Of a DNA stretch of 64,000 nt, positions 27,220-34,614 are shown piece by piece. A program made the position numbers and the translations under genes. Numbering within the stretch: position 1 is the stretch's first letter; every line of letters begins with the position of its first letter. The notes under the pieces are model-generated. The model searched no databases. It was not told the origin of the DNA and saw only the letters and a program-made list of their open reading frames with translations. Source of the stretch: Schlegelella_A sp036263655 (lineage in GTDB: Bacteria > Pseudomonadota > Gammaproteobacteria > Burkholderiales > Burkholderiaceae_C); NCBI GenBank assembly GCA_036263655.1, contig DATAGP010000038.1, positions 62,001-126,000 of the forward strand. Direction: 5' to 3'.

Positions 27220-28188
27220 TCAGCGCGGCGGCAGCAGCCGGGCCGGATCGACCGGCTTGCCCTGGCGCCTGATCTCGAAATGCAGCTGCACGGTGTCGGC
27301 GTCCGTCGAGCCCATCTCGGCGATCTTCTGGCCCTTGCGCACCGTCTGGTCGTCCTTGACGAGAAGCGTCTGGTTGTGCGCGTAGGCGGTCAGGTAGGTC
27401 GTGTTGTGCTTCAGGATGACGAGGTTGCCGTAGCCGCGCAGGCCCGAGCCCGCGTAGACGACCCGACCGTCGGCAGCGGCGAGGACCGGGTCGCCGGCCT
27501 TGCCGCGAAAGACCAGCCCCTTGTTTCGGGCGTCGTCGAACGGTGCCGCCACCGGCGCTCCGGCCGGCCAGCCCCAGCTCACGTCGTCGTCCGCGTCGCG
27601 CGGGGCCGCCGGCGCGGCGGCGACCGGCGGGGGCAGCACGGGCGCAGCCGCGGCCGGCGGCGCGGGTGCGGTCGGCCCCGCCGTGGTGACCGGCGCCGAC
27701 GCCGGTGCCGCGGCGGGACGGGCGTCGAGCGGGCGAGTCTCGACGCGGGCCGTCGTGACCGGGCGGGCCACCGCCGCCGTGGGGTCGGCGCCGGGCGCGA
27801 CGACTCGCAGCACCTGGCCGACCTCGATCAGGTTGGGGTTCGTCAACCCGTTCCAGCGCATCAGGTCCTTCCAGTTCTGACCGCTCTCGAGACCGATCCG
27901 GATGAGCGTGTCACCGGGCTTGACCGTGTAGTAGCCGGGCTTTGCCGCCGTATCGACCGCCGGATCCTTGGCCGCCTCGGGCGCGACCGGTGCACTCGCC
28001 GCGGCAGCAGAGGCGGCGGCGACGGCCGCGCGGGGCACCGGCGAGCGATCCTCGACGGGTGCGCGATGCGGCGTGTTCGTGCAGGCGGCGACGACGAGCA
28101 GAGCCGCCACGCCCGCCACGCGCCGGAACAGGCGCCGTCCCGACCGGTCGATCTCGACCATGGAAAAGCTTGTTGTTGGATGGGTCAC
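27220..28188 (-). CDS. nlpD: NlpD-like lipoprotein, LysM + M23 peptidase domain
   Basis: A 322-residue outer-membrane lipoprotein activator of amidases by family. A signal sequence ends in the lipobox LVVAAC (C36). A LysM domain (about 86-130; YYTVKPGDTLIRIG...WNGL...IEVGQVL) and a long Pro/Ala linker follow, then an M23/LytM domain (about 205-322). The LytM domain lacks the zinc-binding HxxxD/HxH set (GNLVILKHN, TAYAHN and VQLHFEI remain in part), as in E. coli NlpD, which is catalytically inert. A GTG at 28188 overlaps the pcm stop (GTGA); an ATG at 28161 is the alternative start. Confidence 0.88.
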   Translation of the reverse strand: MTHPTTSFSMVEIDRSGRRLFRRVAGVAALLVVAACTNTPHRAPVEDRSPVPRAAVAAASAAAASAPVAPEAAKDPAVDTAAKPGYYTVKPGDTLIRIGLESGQNWKDLMRWNGLTNPNLIEVGQVLRVVAPGADPTAAVARPVTTARVETRPLDARPAAAPASAPVTTAGPTAPAPPAAAAPVLPPPVAAAPAAPRDADDDVSWGWPAGAPVAAPFDDARNKGLVFRGKAGDPVLAAADGRVVYAGSGLRGYGNLVILKHNTTYLTAYAHNQTLLVKDDQTVRKGQKIAEMGSTDADTVQLHFEIRRQGKPVDPARLLPPR

Positions 28189-28946
28189 GCGAGCCCTGAT
28201 TTTAAAGGGACGAATTTCACCGCCTCGTGAACGGTGCGGGTAAAGCCGAGCTCGCTCCGATCGACCACGACCAGCGCTTGCGCGCCGCTGCCCTGCTCGA
28301 CCGGCGACACCAGCCGGCCGCCGACCGCGAGCTGCTCCAGCCAGGCGCCAGGGATGTCCTCGCCCACGGCCGCGGCGACGATGCTGTCGTAGGGCGCGCC
28401 CGCAGGGTGGCCGCGCCGGCCGTCGTCGAAGACGAGTCTCAGGCGATCGGACCGGATCGGCGCCAGGAGGTTCCGGGCTTTGTCGTGCATCGACTTCAGG
28501 CGCTCCACCGACACGACCCGCCGCCCGAGCTCACACAGCAGGGCCGCCTGGTAGCCGCAGCCGGTGCCGATCTCGAGCACCGCGCCGAGGCTGCCGCTGG
28601 AACGGGCGGCGGTGCCGCCGAGCAGCATCTCGAGCATCCGGGCAACGACCGATGGCTTGGAGATCGTCTGCCCGTGACCGATCGGCAGGCTGGTGTCCTC
28701 GTAGGCCTGCGTCGCCAGCGCGGGATCGACGAAGGCGTGGCGCGGCACCTTGGCGAACGCCGCGAGGACGTGCGGCTGCACCACGCCGCCGGCGCGGAGG
28801 CGCTCGACCATGCGCCGGCGCACGTCGGCCGAATCCAAGCCGAGACCGGCCGGAGGTGACGAGGCGGCCCGCGCCGCAACGCGCGTCGGATGCAGCCGGT
28901 CGAGAGGCAGCGGGAACTTGCGTTGCGGCCGCTCCGGGGACGTCAT
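28185..28946 (-). CDS. pcm: protein-L-isoaspartate O-methyltransferase
   Basis: Pcm repairs isoaspartyl residues in aged proteins using S-adenosylmethionine. The 253-residue protein has a basic N-terminal extension (about 1-35), then the PCMT fold with VPRHAFVDP, the SAM motif LEIGTGCGYQAALL, VERL and the GHGQTISKP signature. The ATG at 28946 overlaps the surE stop (ATGA). The order surE-pcm-nlpD is a classic proteobacterial stationary-phase cluster. Confidence 0.94.
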   Translation of the reverse strand: MTSPERPQRKFPLPLDRLHPTRVAARAASSPPAGLGLDSADVRRRMVERLRAGGVVQPHVLAAFAKVPRHAFVDPALATQAYEDTSLPIGHGQTISKPSVVARMLEMLLGGTAARSSGSLGAVLEIGTGCGYQAALLCELGRRVVSVERLKSMHDKARNLLAPIRSDRLRLVFDDGRRGHPAGAPYDSIVAAAVGEDIPGAWLEQLAVGGRLVSPVEQGSGAQALVVVDRSELGFTRTVHEAVKFVPLKSGLA

Positions 28947-29695
28947 TCCGGCTGTCCGGTCCAGCGCCGCCAATGGGGCAGGCTCGCGTGATCGGTGAGA
29001 TCCACGTGCAAGGGCGTGATGGACACGACCCCGTTCGCGGTGGCGTGGAAGTCGGTCCCGGGACCGGCCTCACGGGCATCGCCGGCTGGCCCGATCCAGT
29101 ACAGCGGCTCGCCGCGCGGACTCATCTGGCGGATGACCGGCTCGCTCGCGTGCCGTCGCCCGAGCCGCGTGACGCGGCGCGGCAGGATGTCCGCGTCGGG
29201 CCGGTTGGGGATGTTGACGTTCAGCAGGTAGTTCGCCTGCTGGGGCGGCTCGCGCAGCACGTGCTCGATGACGCTGCGCGCCAGACGACCGGCGGCGTCC
29301 AGGTGGGCCCAGCCCTTCTCGACCTGCGAGAACGCGATCGCCGGAATGCCGAAGAGATGTCCCTCCATGGCGGCGGCGACGGTGCCCGAATAGAGCGTGT
29401 CCTCGCCCATGTTGGCGCCTTGATTGATGCCCGATACCACCAGATCCGGCCGGCGCTCGAGGAGACCCGACAAGGCGAGGTGAACGCAGTCGGACGGCGT
29501 GCCGTTGATGTAGAGATGCCCGTTCGCGGCCGTGTAGACGGTGAGGCCGCGATTGAGCGTCAGGGAGTTGGACGTGCCGCTCGCGTTCTGCTCCGGAGCG
29601 ACGACATCGAGGTCGCCGAGGCCCTCGCAGGCCTGGACCAGCATGGCCAGCCCCGGTGCCAGGTAGCCGTCATCGTTGGCAATGAGGATTCGCAT
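28943..29695 (-). CDS. surE: 5'/3'-nucleotidase SurE
   Basis: SurE is a metal-dependent nucleoside monophosphate phosphatase/exopolyphosphatase. The 250-residue protein begins MRILIANDDGYLAPG (metal ligands D8-D9) and has SGTSNSLT, the loop VVSGINQGANMG and the TLYSGTVAAAMEG motif. Length matches the family. It is the first gene of surE-pcm-nlpD and diverges from the quinone oxidoreductase gene. Confidence 0.96.
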   Translation of the reverse strand: MRILIANDDGYLAPGLAMLVQACEGLGDLDVVAPEQNASGTSNSLTLNRGLTVYTAANGHLYINGTPSDCVHLALSGLLERRPDLVVSGINQGANMGEDTLYSGTVAAAMEGHLFGIPAIAFSQVEKGWAHLDAAGRLARSVIEHVLREPPQQANYLLNVNIPNRPDADILPRRVTRLGRRHASEPVIRQMSPRGEPLYWIGPAGDAREAGPGTDFHATANGVVSITPLHVDLTDHASLPHWRRWTGQPE

Positions 29696-29804
29696 CGCGA
29701 GATTGTAGGGACGCGTCCCGCGCGCGCGGTCTCGCGACCGCCCTCTGCGTATGATCGTCCGCGCTCGTCGCGACTGCCGGCGAGCGCCATCGAAAGGCTT
29801 CCTC

Positions 29805-30782
29805 ATGCACGCTTGGCTTTGCGAGAACCCCACCGGTGTCGAGGCACTGCAGTGGAAGGAGCTTCCGACCCCCGAGCCGCAGCCCGGCGAGGTTCGGGTC
29901 GCGATCAAGGCCGCGAGCCTCAACTTCCCCGACCTGCTGATCGTCCAGAACAAGTACCAGATGAAGCCGGCCCTGCCCTTCGTGCCTGGCTCGGAATACG
30001 CGGGCGTCGTCGAGGCCGTCGGTGATGGCGTGGGGCACCTCAAGGTCGGCGATCCGGTGGCGGCGTTCGCCGGCACCGGCGGCTTCGGCACGCATGCCGT
30101 CGTCAAGGCCAACCTCGTCATGCCGCTGCCCCCGGGCTTCGCTTTCGACGATGCCGCGGCCTTCATCCTGACCTACGGGACGACGCACCACGCCCTCGTC
30201 GACCGTGCTGCGCTCCAACGCGGCGAGACCCTGCTGGTGCTCGGCGCCGCCGGCGGCGTCGGCACGGCAGCGATCCAGATCGGCAAGATCATCGGCGCAC
30301 GCGTCATCGCCGCCGCCTCGAGCGACGCGAAGTGCGCCCTGTGCCGCGAGATCGGCGCCGACGCGACCATCAACTACGGCAGCGCCGACGTGCGCGGCGA
30401 GATCAAGAAGCTCACCGACGGCAAAGGGCCCGACGTCGTCTACGACCCGGTGGGCGGGGACCTCGCCGAGCCGGTCTTCCGCTCGATCGGCTGGCGCGGC
30501 CGCTACCTCGTCGTCGGCTTCGCCCAGGGCGGCATACCGGCCCTGCCGCTCAACCTCGCCCTCCTCAAGGGCGCCTCGATCGTCGGCGTGTTCTGGGGCG
30601 AATTCGCGCGACGCGAGCCGGCTGCCAATGCTCGCGCGCTCGCCGAGCTCGCGGGGTGGTATGCCGGAGGGACGGTGAAGCCGGTGATCGACGCGCGCAT
30701 GCCGATGCACGAGCTTCCGGCCGCCTACGCGCGCATGGCGAGCCGGCAGGTGCGCGGCAAGCTCGTGATGACGAACGGCTGA
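29805..30782 (+). CDS. NADPH:quinone oxidoreductase-type MDR enzyme
   Basis: A 325-residue medium-chain dehydrogenase/reductase without the structural or catalytic zinc cysteine clusters, so of the quinone oxidoreductase (QOR) subgroup. The N-terminal GroES-like domain contains ASLNFPDLLI and FVPGSEYAGVVEAVG. The NADPH motif LGAAGGVGTAAIQI lies near 147-160. ATG at 29805 with GAAAGG upstream; a longer in-frame start at 29751 is less likely. The electron acceptor is unknown; related enzymes reduce quinones or enoyl-CoA. Confidence 0.87.
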   Translation: MHAWLCENPTGVEALQWKELPTPEPQPGEVRVAIKAASLNFPDLLIVQNKYQMKPALPFVPGSEYAGVVEAVGDGVGHLKVGDPVAAFAGTGGFGTHAVVKANLVMPLPPGFAFDDAAAFILTYGTTHHALVDRAALQRGETLLVLGAAGGVGTAAIQIGKIIGARVIAAASSDAKCALCREIGADATINYGSADVRGEIKKLTDGKGPDVVYDPVGGDLAEPVFRSIGWRGRYLVVGFAQGGIPALPLNLALLKGASIVGVFWGEFARREPAANARALAELAGWYAGGTVKPVIDARMPMHELPAAYARMASRQVRGKLVMTNG

Positions 30783-30911
30783 ACCACGGCCGCTCGTCCG
30801 CACGGCGGCGGCACTTCCGCACGGGGCATCGCGGCGTCCCGCAAACGGTCGATCGCGGCAGGAGAGCCTCTTATAGGCTCCTCTCGTGACCAACCGTATC
30901 CAGCCCGCCCC

Positions 30912-31187
30912 ATGAACACAGAGCCGATGCGCCTCGACGACGCCGGCGCGACATTCCCCTATGTCTACGAGACCCGCGAATGGCTGCACCGCTGCGCCAA
31001 GCGAATGCTCGAGCTCGATCCCGATCTCGACCCGGTGGCGGCCATGCACGTCGTCGACGGGATGGCGGTGAGCTCGCGCTGGCGGCTGATGCTGCCGGAG
31101 GCGGTCGCGGAAGCGCTCTACTCCGACTGCCAGTACGGCGGGCCGGCCTTCGGCTCGCGTGAAAGGCGCGACGACGACCCGTCGTGA
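30912..31187 (+). CDS. small hypothetical protein
   Basis: A 91-residue soluble protein, MNTEPMRLDDAGATFPYVYE, with a helical core (WLHRCAKRMLELDPDLDP, AAMHVVDGMAVSSRWR, PEAVAEALYSDC) and a charged tail. I do not recognise a characterised family. Codon bias is like its neighbours and the frame fits the surrounding spacing, so it is probably expressed. It follows the quinone reductase by 129 bases, so it may have its own promoter. Confidence 0.6.
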   Translation: MNTEPMRLDDAGATFPYVYETREWLHRCAKRMLELDPDLDPVAAMHVVDGMAVSSRWRLMLPEAVAEALYSDCQYGGPAFGSRERRDDDPS

Positions 31188-31314
31188 TCCGTTACCGCTG
31201 CGTTACGCCCCGGCAGCGCGCCGGTCTACAAAATCACGGCGTGCGCCAACACGGACGCGAGCCGGCACGGCACAGTTCTTCGACGCACTTCTGCGGCAGC
31301 CCGGAGCCTCATCC

Positions 31315-31572
31315 ATGAAGATCATTTCAGCCACGCTCATATGCACGGCCTTCCTCATCGCCGGCGCTGCCGGCGCGGCGAACGTCCCTGTCCCTCCGGC
31401 GAAGAAGGCCACCGCGGCCGAGCCCGCCGCAGTTCCAGGCGCGAAGACCGTCAAGGGCGAAGGCGCCGCGCCGAAGAAGACGGGCGCCGCGCCGGCGAGC
31501 GAAGCCCTCACCGATCCCTACTCCACGCCGCTTCTCCTCAACGCACGGCCGTTGTCGGTCGGCCGTCCTTGA
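31315..31572 (+). CDS. small secreted protein, first of a tandem pair
   Basis: An 85-residue protein with a clear signal peptide (MKIISATLICTAFLIAGAAGA, cleaved near AGA/AN). The mature part is Ala/Lys/Pro-rich with low complexity, and its last residues are PLLLNARPLSVGRP. Function unknown. Its stop codon overlaps the TTG start of the next small secreted protein (TTGA at 31569-31572), and both proteins end in a similar PLL-x-NA-x-P motif, suggesting related products. Gene call is moderate because the protein is short and compositionally biased. Confidence 0.55.
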   Translation: MKIISATLICTAFLIAGAAGAANVPVPPAKKATAAEPAAVPGAKTVKGEGAAPKKTGAAPASEALTDPYSTPLLLNARPLSVGRP

Positions 31573-31817
31573 AAGGCGCGCTCGCGATCGCGGCATTGCT
31601 GTGCGGCGGTGCCGCCGGCGCGGCCGACGTCTTCGTGCCCGCGCATCGGACGCGCGACGGCAGCTACGTGCCGCCGAACGTCGCGCCGAATTCGGCCGGC
31701 TCGTATCTCGCCCGCCGGCCCGGGAAAGGCGCCGCGACGCGCAGTGTCAGTTCACGCCAGGCGCCTCCGGCCCTGGTGCCGCCGCTGCTCGCCAACGCAC
31801 AGCCGATCCGGCGATAG
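31569..31817 (+). CDS. small secreted protein, second of a tandem pair
   Basis: An 82-residue protein starting at TTG (31569), which overlaps the stop of the preceding gene. It has a signal peptide (about 1-19, KGALAIAALLCGGAAGAA) and a mature part DVFVPAHRTRDGSYVPPNV. This recalls the family of tiny exported proteins with an RxDGTYVPPH core seen in many Burkholderiales; function unknown. It ends PLLANAQPIRR, echoing the C-terminus of its neighbour. A strong hairpin follows. Confidence 0.6.
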   Translation: MKGALAIAALLCGGAAGAADVFVPAHRTRDGSYVPPNVAPNSAGSYLARRPGKGAATRSVSSRQAPPALVPPLLANAQPIRR

Positions 31818-31830
31818 TCGTCGGCGTCGC

Positions 31831-31872
31831 TCACCAAGCAGAACGGCCCCGAGGGGCCGTTCTGCTTGGTGA
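31831..31872. terminator. long perfect inverted repeat between small secreted genes and tRNA-His
   Basis: A 20-base arm (TCACCAAGCAGAACGGCCCC) is repeated perfectly inverted around the two bases GA. This gives an extended GC-rich hairpin 13 bases after the second small secreted gene and 2 bases downstream of tRNA-His on the other strand. It can serve as a bidirectional terminator for the two converging units. No long T-run is present on either side. Confidence 0.75.
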
Positions 31873-31874
31873 AG

Positions 31875-31951
31875 TGGGGTGGCTGATGGGGCTCGAACCC
31901 ACGACAACAGGAATCACAATCCTGGACTCTACCAACTGAGCTACAGCCACC
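31875..31951 (-). tRNA. tRNA-His (anticodon GTG)
   Basis: Minus-strand cloverleaf with acceptor GTGGCTG/CAGCCAC, the histidine-specific extra G at position -1 (31951) opposite discriminator C73, D-loop AGCTCAGTTGGTAGAG, anticodon loop ATTGTGATT giving GTG, T-arm GGGTTCGAGCCCC and an encoded CCA. All identity elements for HisRS are present. Confidence 0.96.
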
Positions 31952-31980
31952 GCCGAAGCTCGAAGTATAGCGACGGGCCC

Positions 31981-33900
31981 TCAGCGCGGCTCGCTGGCGG
32001 CAGGCTCCGACGAGGCCGCCGCCTTGTCGTTGATGGACACCTTGTGACGCGCCTTCAAGGCCGCGTAGTAGGCCTGCGATTCGGCGTCGCCCCAGACCTG
32101 CGCGTACTGCGCCTTGGCCTTCTCGGGGTCGGCGACGCTCGGGTCGCGGCCCCAGATCTTCGTGATCTTCGCGACGGCGTAACCCTGGTCGCCAAGCTCG
32201 ACGCCGACGAACGCCGGCAGCGCGGTCACGGGAGCCTTCAGCACGGCCTCGAGAAGCTGCGGCGGAAGATCGCGGCCCTGGGCACGGGAGACGATCAGCG
32301 TCGAATCGGAGAGCGCCGTCGACGGCGCCGCGCGCACGGCGGCCAGGCGCTCCGTGCCGAGCTTCCTGGCGGCCGCCGTCGCCTGGAGCAAGGCCAGCTG
32401 CTGTCGCACCCTGTCCTTCACCTGAGCGAGCGGCAACTGCTGCGCAGGGACGTACTGGACGACGCGCCCCGCCGCCAGCTGGTTGGCGCCGATGTCGATG
32501 GCCTTGGTGTTGCGTTTCTCGCGGAGCACCTCCTCCGCGAACAGCGCCTCCAGGAATTTCGCGTTGGCGAGCGGGCCCTGCACGTTCGGACCGGGCGTGC
32601 GCGTGACCTGCTGCGCCGTGCGGATCTCGAGCTTCCACTTGTCGGCCGCCGGCTTCAGGCTGTCGGCCTGCTCGTACACGGTGTCGCCGAACTCGACCGC
32701 CGCATCGGCAAAGCGTTTCTGCGCGAGCTGGTCACGGACCTCCGCCTCGAGCTCGGCGCGCACCGATTCGAAGCTGCGCTTGTCGCCACCGCGCGTCCCC
32801 GTGACCTGGATGATGTGGAAGCCGAAGCTGCTCTCGACGACGCCGCTGATGTCGCCCGGCTTCATCTCGAAGGCTCCGTCCAGCCCCTCGATCGCGCCCT
32901 TGGCGAAGAAGTCGAGGTCGCCGCCCTTGGCCGCCGACCCTTCGTCCTGCGAGTGCTTGCGGGCGATGTCCGCGAAGGCGGCTGGGTTCTTGCGCACCTC
33001 CGCGAGCAGCGCCTCCGCCTTCGACCGCGCCTGGTCGCGCTCGGCCTTGGGCGCATTCTTGTCGGCCGCGATCAGGATGTGGCTGGCCCGCCGCTCCTCG
33101 GTGGACGTGTAGCGCTTCTCGTTCTGCGCATAGTGCTTGCGCAGCTCGTCCTCGGTGATCGCGACGCCCTTCTTCAGCGCCTCGAGATCGAGCACGACGT
33201 ACTCGACCGTTGCCTGCTCGGGCGCCCTGAACTGGGCGGCGTTCGCCGGATCCTTGTAGAAGGCCTCGACCTCCGCATCCGTGGGCTGGGTCTTTGCGAG
33301 CTGGTCCTTGACCTCGAACCGCTGCACCTGGACCTCGCGCTGCTGGAACATGGCGTCGAGCGCCGCCGACGCCGCCGCGGCCGGGGCGAGCACCGAGTCC
33401 GTGAGCGGCTGCTGCACCTGTCGCCGCGAGATGTCCTGGCGCAGGCGCTCCGCGAAGGCTTCCGACGACATCCCGACCGACGCCAGCACGTCGCGATTGA
33501 CGCTGCCGTCGGGGTTGCGCAGCTGCGCGAACTCGGGGTCGCTCTTGAACAGCCGCTCGAGCCGCTCGTCGCTCGTCACGAGGTGGAGCTTGTCGGCGGC
33601 GGCCAGCATGAGCCGCTCGCGGATGAGGTTCTCCAGCGCAAGGCCGCGCATCTCGGGGGTGTCGAACAGCTTCGCATCGAGATTCGGCATCTGACGGCGT
33701 GCCCGCTCGATGCGCTCCCGGATGGAGTTGTCGAGCTCGGCCGTCGTGATCGACTGGCCTGCGACCTTGGCGACCACCTGCTGCTGCTCGGCGTTGAAGC
33801 CGCTGTAGCCCTGGATCCCGAAGAACACGAACGACGGGAAGATCAGCAGCACCAGCAGGAACTGCAGGGCACGCGTGTGGCGGCGGAGGAAGTCGAACAT
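31981..33900 (-). CDS. ppiD: periplasmic folding chaperone / peptidyl-prolyl isomerase PpiD (SurA-N type)
   Basis: A 639-residue membrane-anchored chaperone facing the periplasm, helping newly exported proteins fold near the Sec translocon. A cytoplasmic N-terminus is followed by one membrane span (about 12-30). A SurA_N-like chaperone domain comes next, then one parvulin domain (about 265-370; ASHILIAADK, GGDLDFFAKG, SFGFHIIQV) and a C-terminal helical domain. E. coli PpiD has the same order. It lies downstream of hupB and tRNA-Val on the same strand, a conserved neighbourhood. Confidence 0.94.
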   Translation of the reverse strand: MFDFLRRHTRALQFLLVLLIFPSFVFFGIQGYSGFNAEQQQVVAKVAGQSITTAELDNSIRERIERARRQMPNLDAKLFDTPEMRGLALENLIRERLMLAAADKLHLVTSDERLERLFKSDPEFAQLRNPDGSVNRDVLASVGMSSEAFAERLRQDISRRQVQQPLTDSVLAPAAAASAALDAMFQQREVQVQRFEVKDQLAKTQPTDAEVEAFYKDPANAAQFRAPEQATVEYVVLDLEALKKGVAITEDELRKHYAQNEKRYTSTEERRASHILIAADKNAPKAERDQARSKAEALLAEVRKNPAAFADIARKHSQDEGSAAKGGDLDFFAKGAIEGLDGAFEMKPGDISGVVESSFGFHIIQVTGTRGGDKRSFESVRAELEAEVRDQLAQKRFADAAVEFGDTVYEQADSLKPAADKWKLEIRTAQQVTRTPGPNVQGPLANAKFLEALFAEEVLREKRNTKAIDIGANQLAAGRVVQYVPAQQLPLAQVKDRVRQQLALLQATAAARKLGTERLAAVRAAPSTALSDSTLIVSRAQGRDLPPQLLEAVLKAPVTALPAFVGVELGDQGYAVAKITKIWGRDPSVADPEKAKAQYAQVWGDAESQAYYAALKARHKVSINDKAAASSEPAASEPR

Positions 33901-33916
33901 GGACGCTCGGATGGAG

Positions 33917-33940
33917 AAAAGGCGAACCGTGGTTCGCCTT
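33917..33940 (-). terminator. intrinsic terminator downstream of tRNA-Val
   Basis: AAGGCGAACC-GT-GGTTCGCCTT is a perfect 10-bp palindrome. Read on the minus strand it continues into TTTTC, so it should end transcription coming from hupB/tRNA-Val before ppiD. Confidence 0.65.
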
Positions 33941-34001
33941 CGTTCGGGGGTCGGAATTCTAGCCGAGCGCCGCTGCCGAGCGCTTCCGTCGGCAGGGGTA
34001 T

Positions 34002-34077
34002 TGGTGGGTGCTGAGGGGCTCGAACCCCCGACCTACGCCTTGTAAGGGCGCCGCTCTACCAGCTGAGCTAAGCACCC
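34002..34077 (-). tRNA. tRNA-Val (anticodon TAC)
   Basis: Minus-strand cloverleaf of 76 bases with acceptor GGGTGCT/AGCACCC, D-arm AGCTCAGCTGGTAGAG, anticodon stem-loop CCCTTACAAGG giving TAC, T-arm GGGGGTTCGAGCCCC, discriminator A and an encoded CCA. It lies 29 bases downstream of hupB, probably on the same transcript. Confidence 0.96.
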
Positions 34078-34106
34078 GCGAGCCGCCGGCAATCAGCGGT
34101 GCAGGA

Positions 34107-34379
34107 TCAGTTGAGGGCGTCTTTCAGTGCCTTGCCCGGACGGAACTTCGGAATCTTGGCCGCCTTGATCTTGATGGCTGCTCCGGTGCGCGGATTGCGC
34201 CCCGAGCGAGCGGCGCGCCTGCCGACGCTGAACGTGCCGAAACCGACGAGCGAAACCGTGTTGTTCTTCTTCAGGCTGGTCTTGACGCCGCCGATCACGG
34301 CCTCGAGGGCGCGCGACGCCGCCGCCTTCGAGATGTCTGCCTGCGTGGCGATGTGCTCGATCAGTTCCGTTTTGTTCAC
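34107..34379 (-). CDS. hupB: DNA-binding protein HU-beta
   Basis: HU is the small histone-like nucleoid protein that binds and bends DNA. The 90-residue product has the helical dimerisation half (NKTELIEHIATQADISK) and the DNA arm with VGFGTFSVGRRAARSGRNPRTG, ending in KFRPGKALKDALN. Translation starts at GTG (34379), with GAGGGGGAAA upstream. In most betaproteobacteria hupB follows clpX-lon; here lon is absent upstream and a metabolic gene lies there instead. Confidence 0.96.
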   Translation of the reverse strand: MNKTELIEHIATQADISKAAASRALEAVIGGVKTSLKKNNTVSLVGFGTFSVGRRAARSGRNPRTGAAIKIKAAKIPKFRPGKALKDALN

Positions 34380-34467
34380 GTAGGTTTCCCCCTCAGGAAA
34401 AGCGATGACTCTGCCGGCTTCGTTCGTGGGACCGTGCGGCATCACGTGTGCGCGCCGAGGCGAAACG

Positions 34468-34496
34468 ATTACAGCGTTGCGATTCTTCAGTGTCAA
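34468..34496 (-). promoter_or_regulatory. sigma-70 promoter of hupB
   Basis: On the minus strand a consensus TTGACA (34496-34491) is separated by exactly 17 bases from TGTAAT (34473-34468). Transcription would start near 34461, about 80 bases before the hupB GTG. This is the clearest consensus promoter in the window. Confidence 0.75.
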
Positions 34497-34614
34497 GCAG
34501 GGTTGCCGCCTCAATTTGCACCGCGCATCGGGAATTGGCTCGCGTTGCCAGACATCCCCTCTTGACACCCTTGCGTGCGCGCTACGACCGACCAAGCTCG
34601 GGCCTGCGGCGCGC

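Noticed and set aside
30861..30885. Imperfect hairpin (GGAGAGCCT...AGGCTCCTCTC) before the small gene at 30912
   Set aside because: It needs a bulge and has no T-run; too weak to call a terminator.
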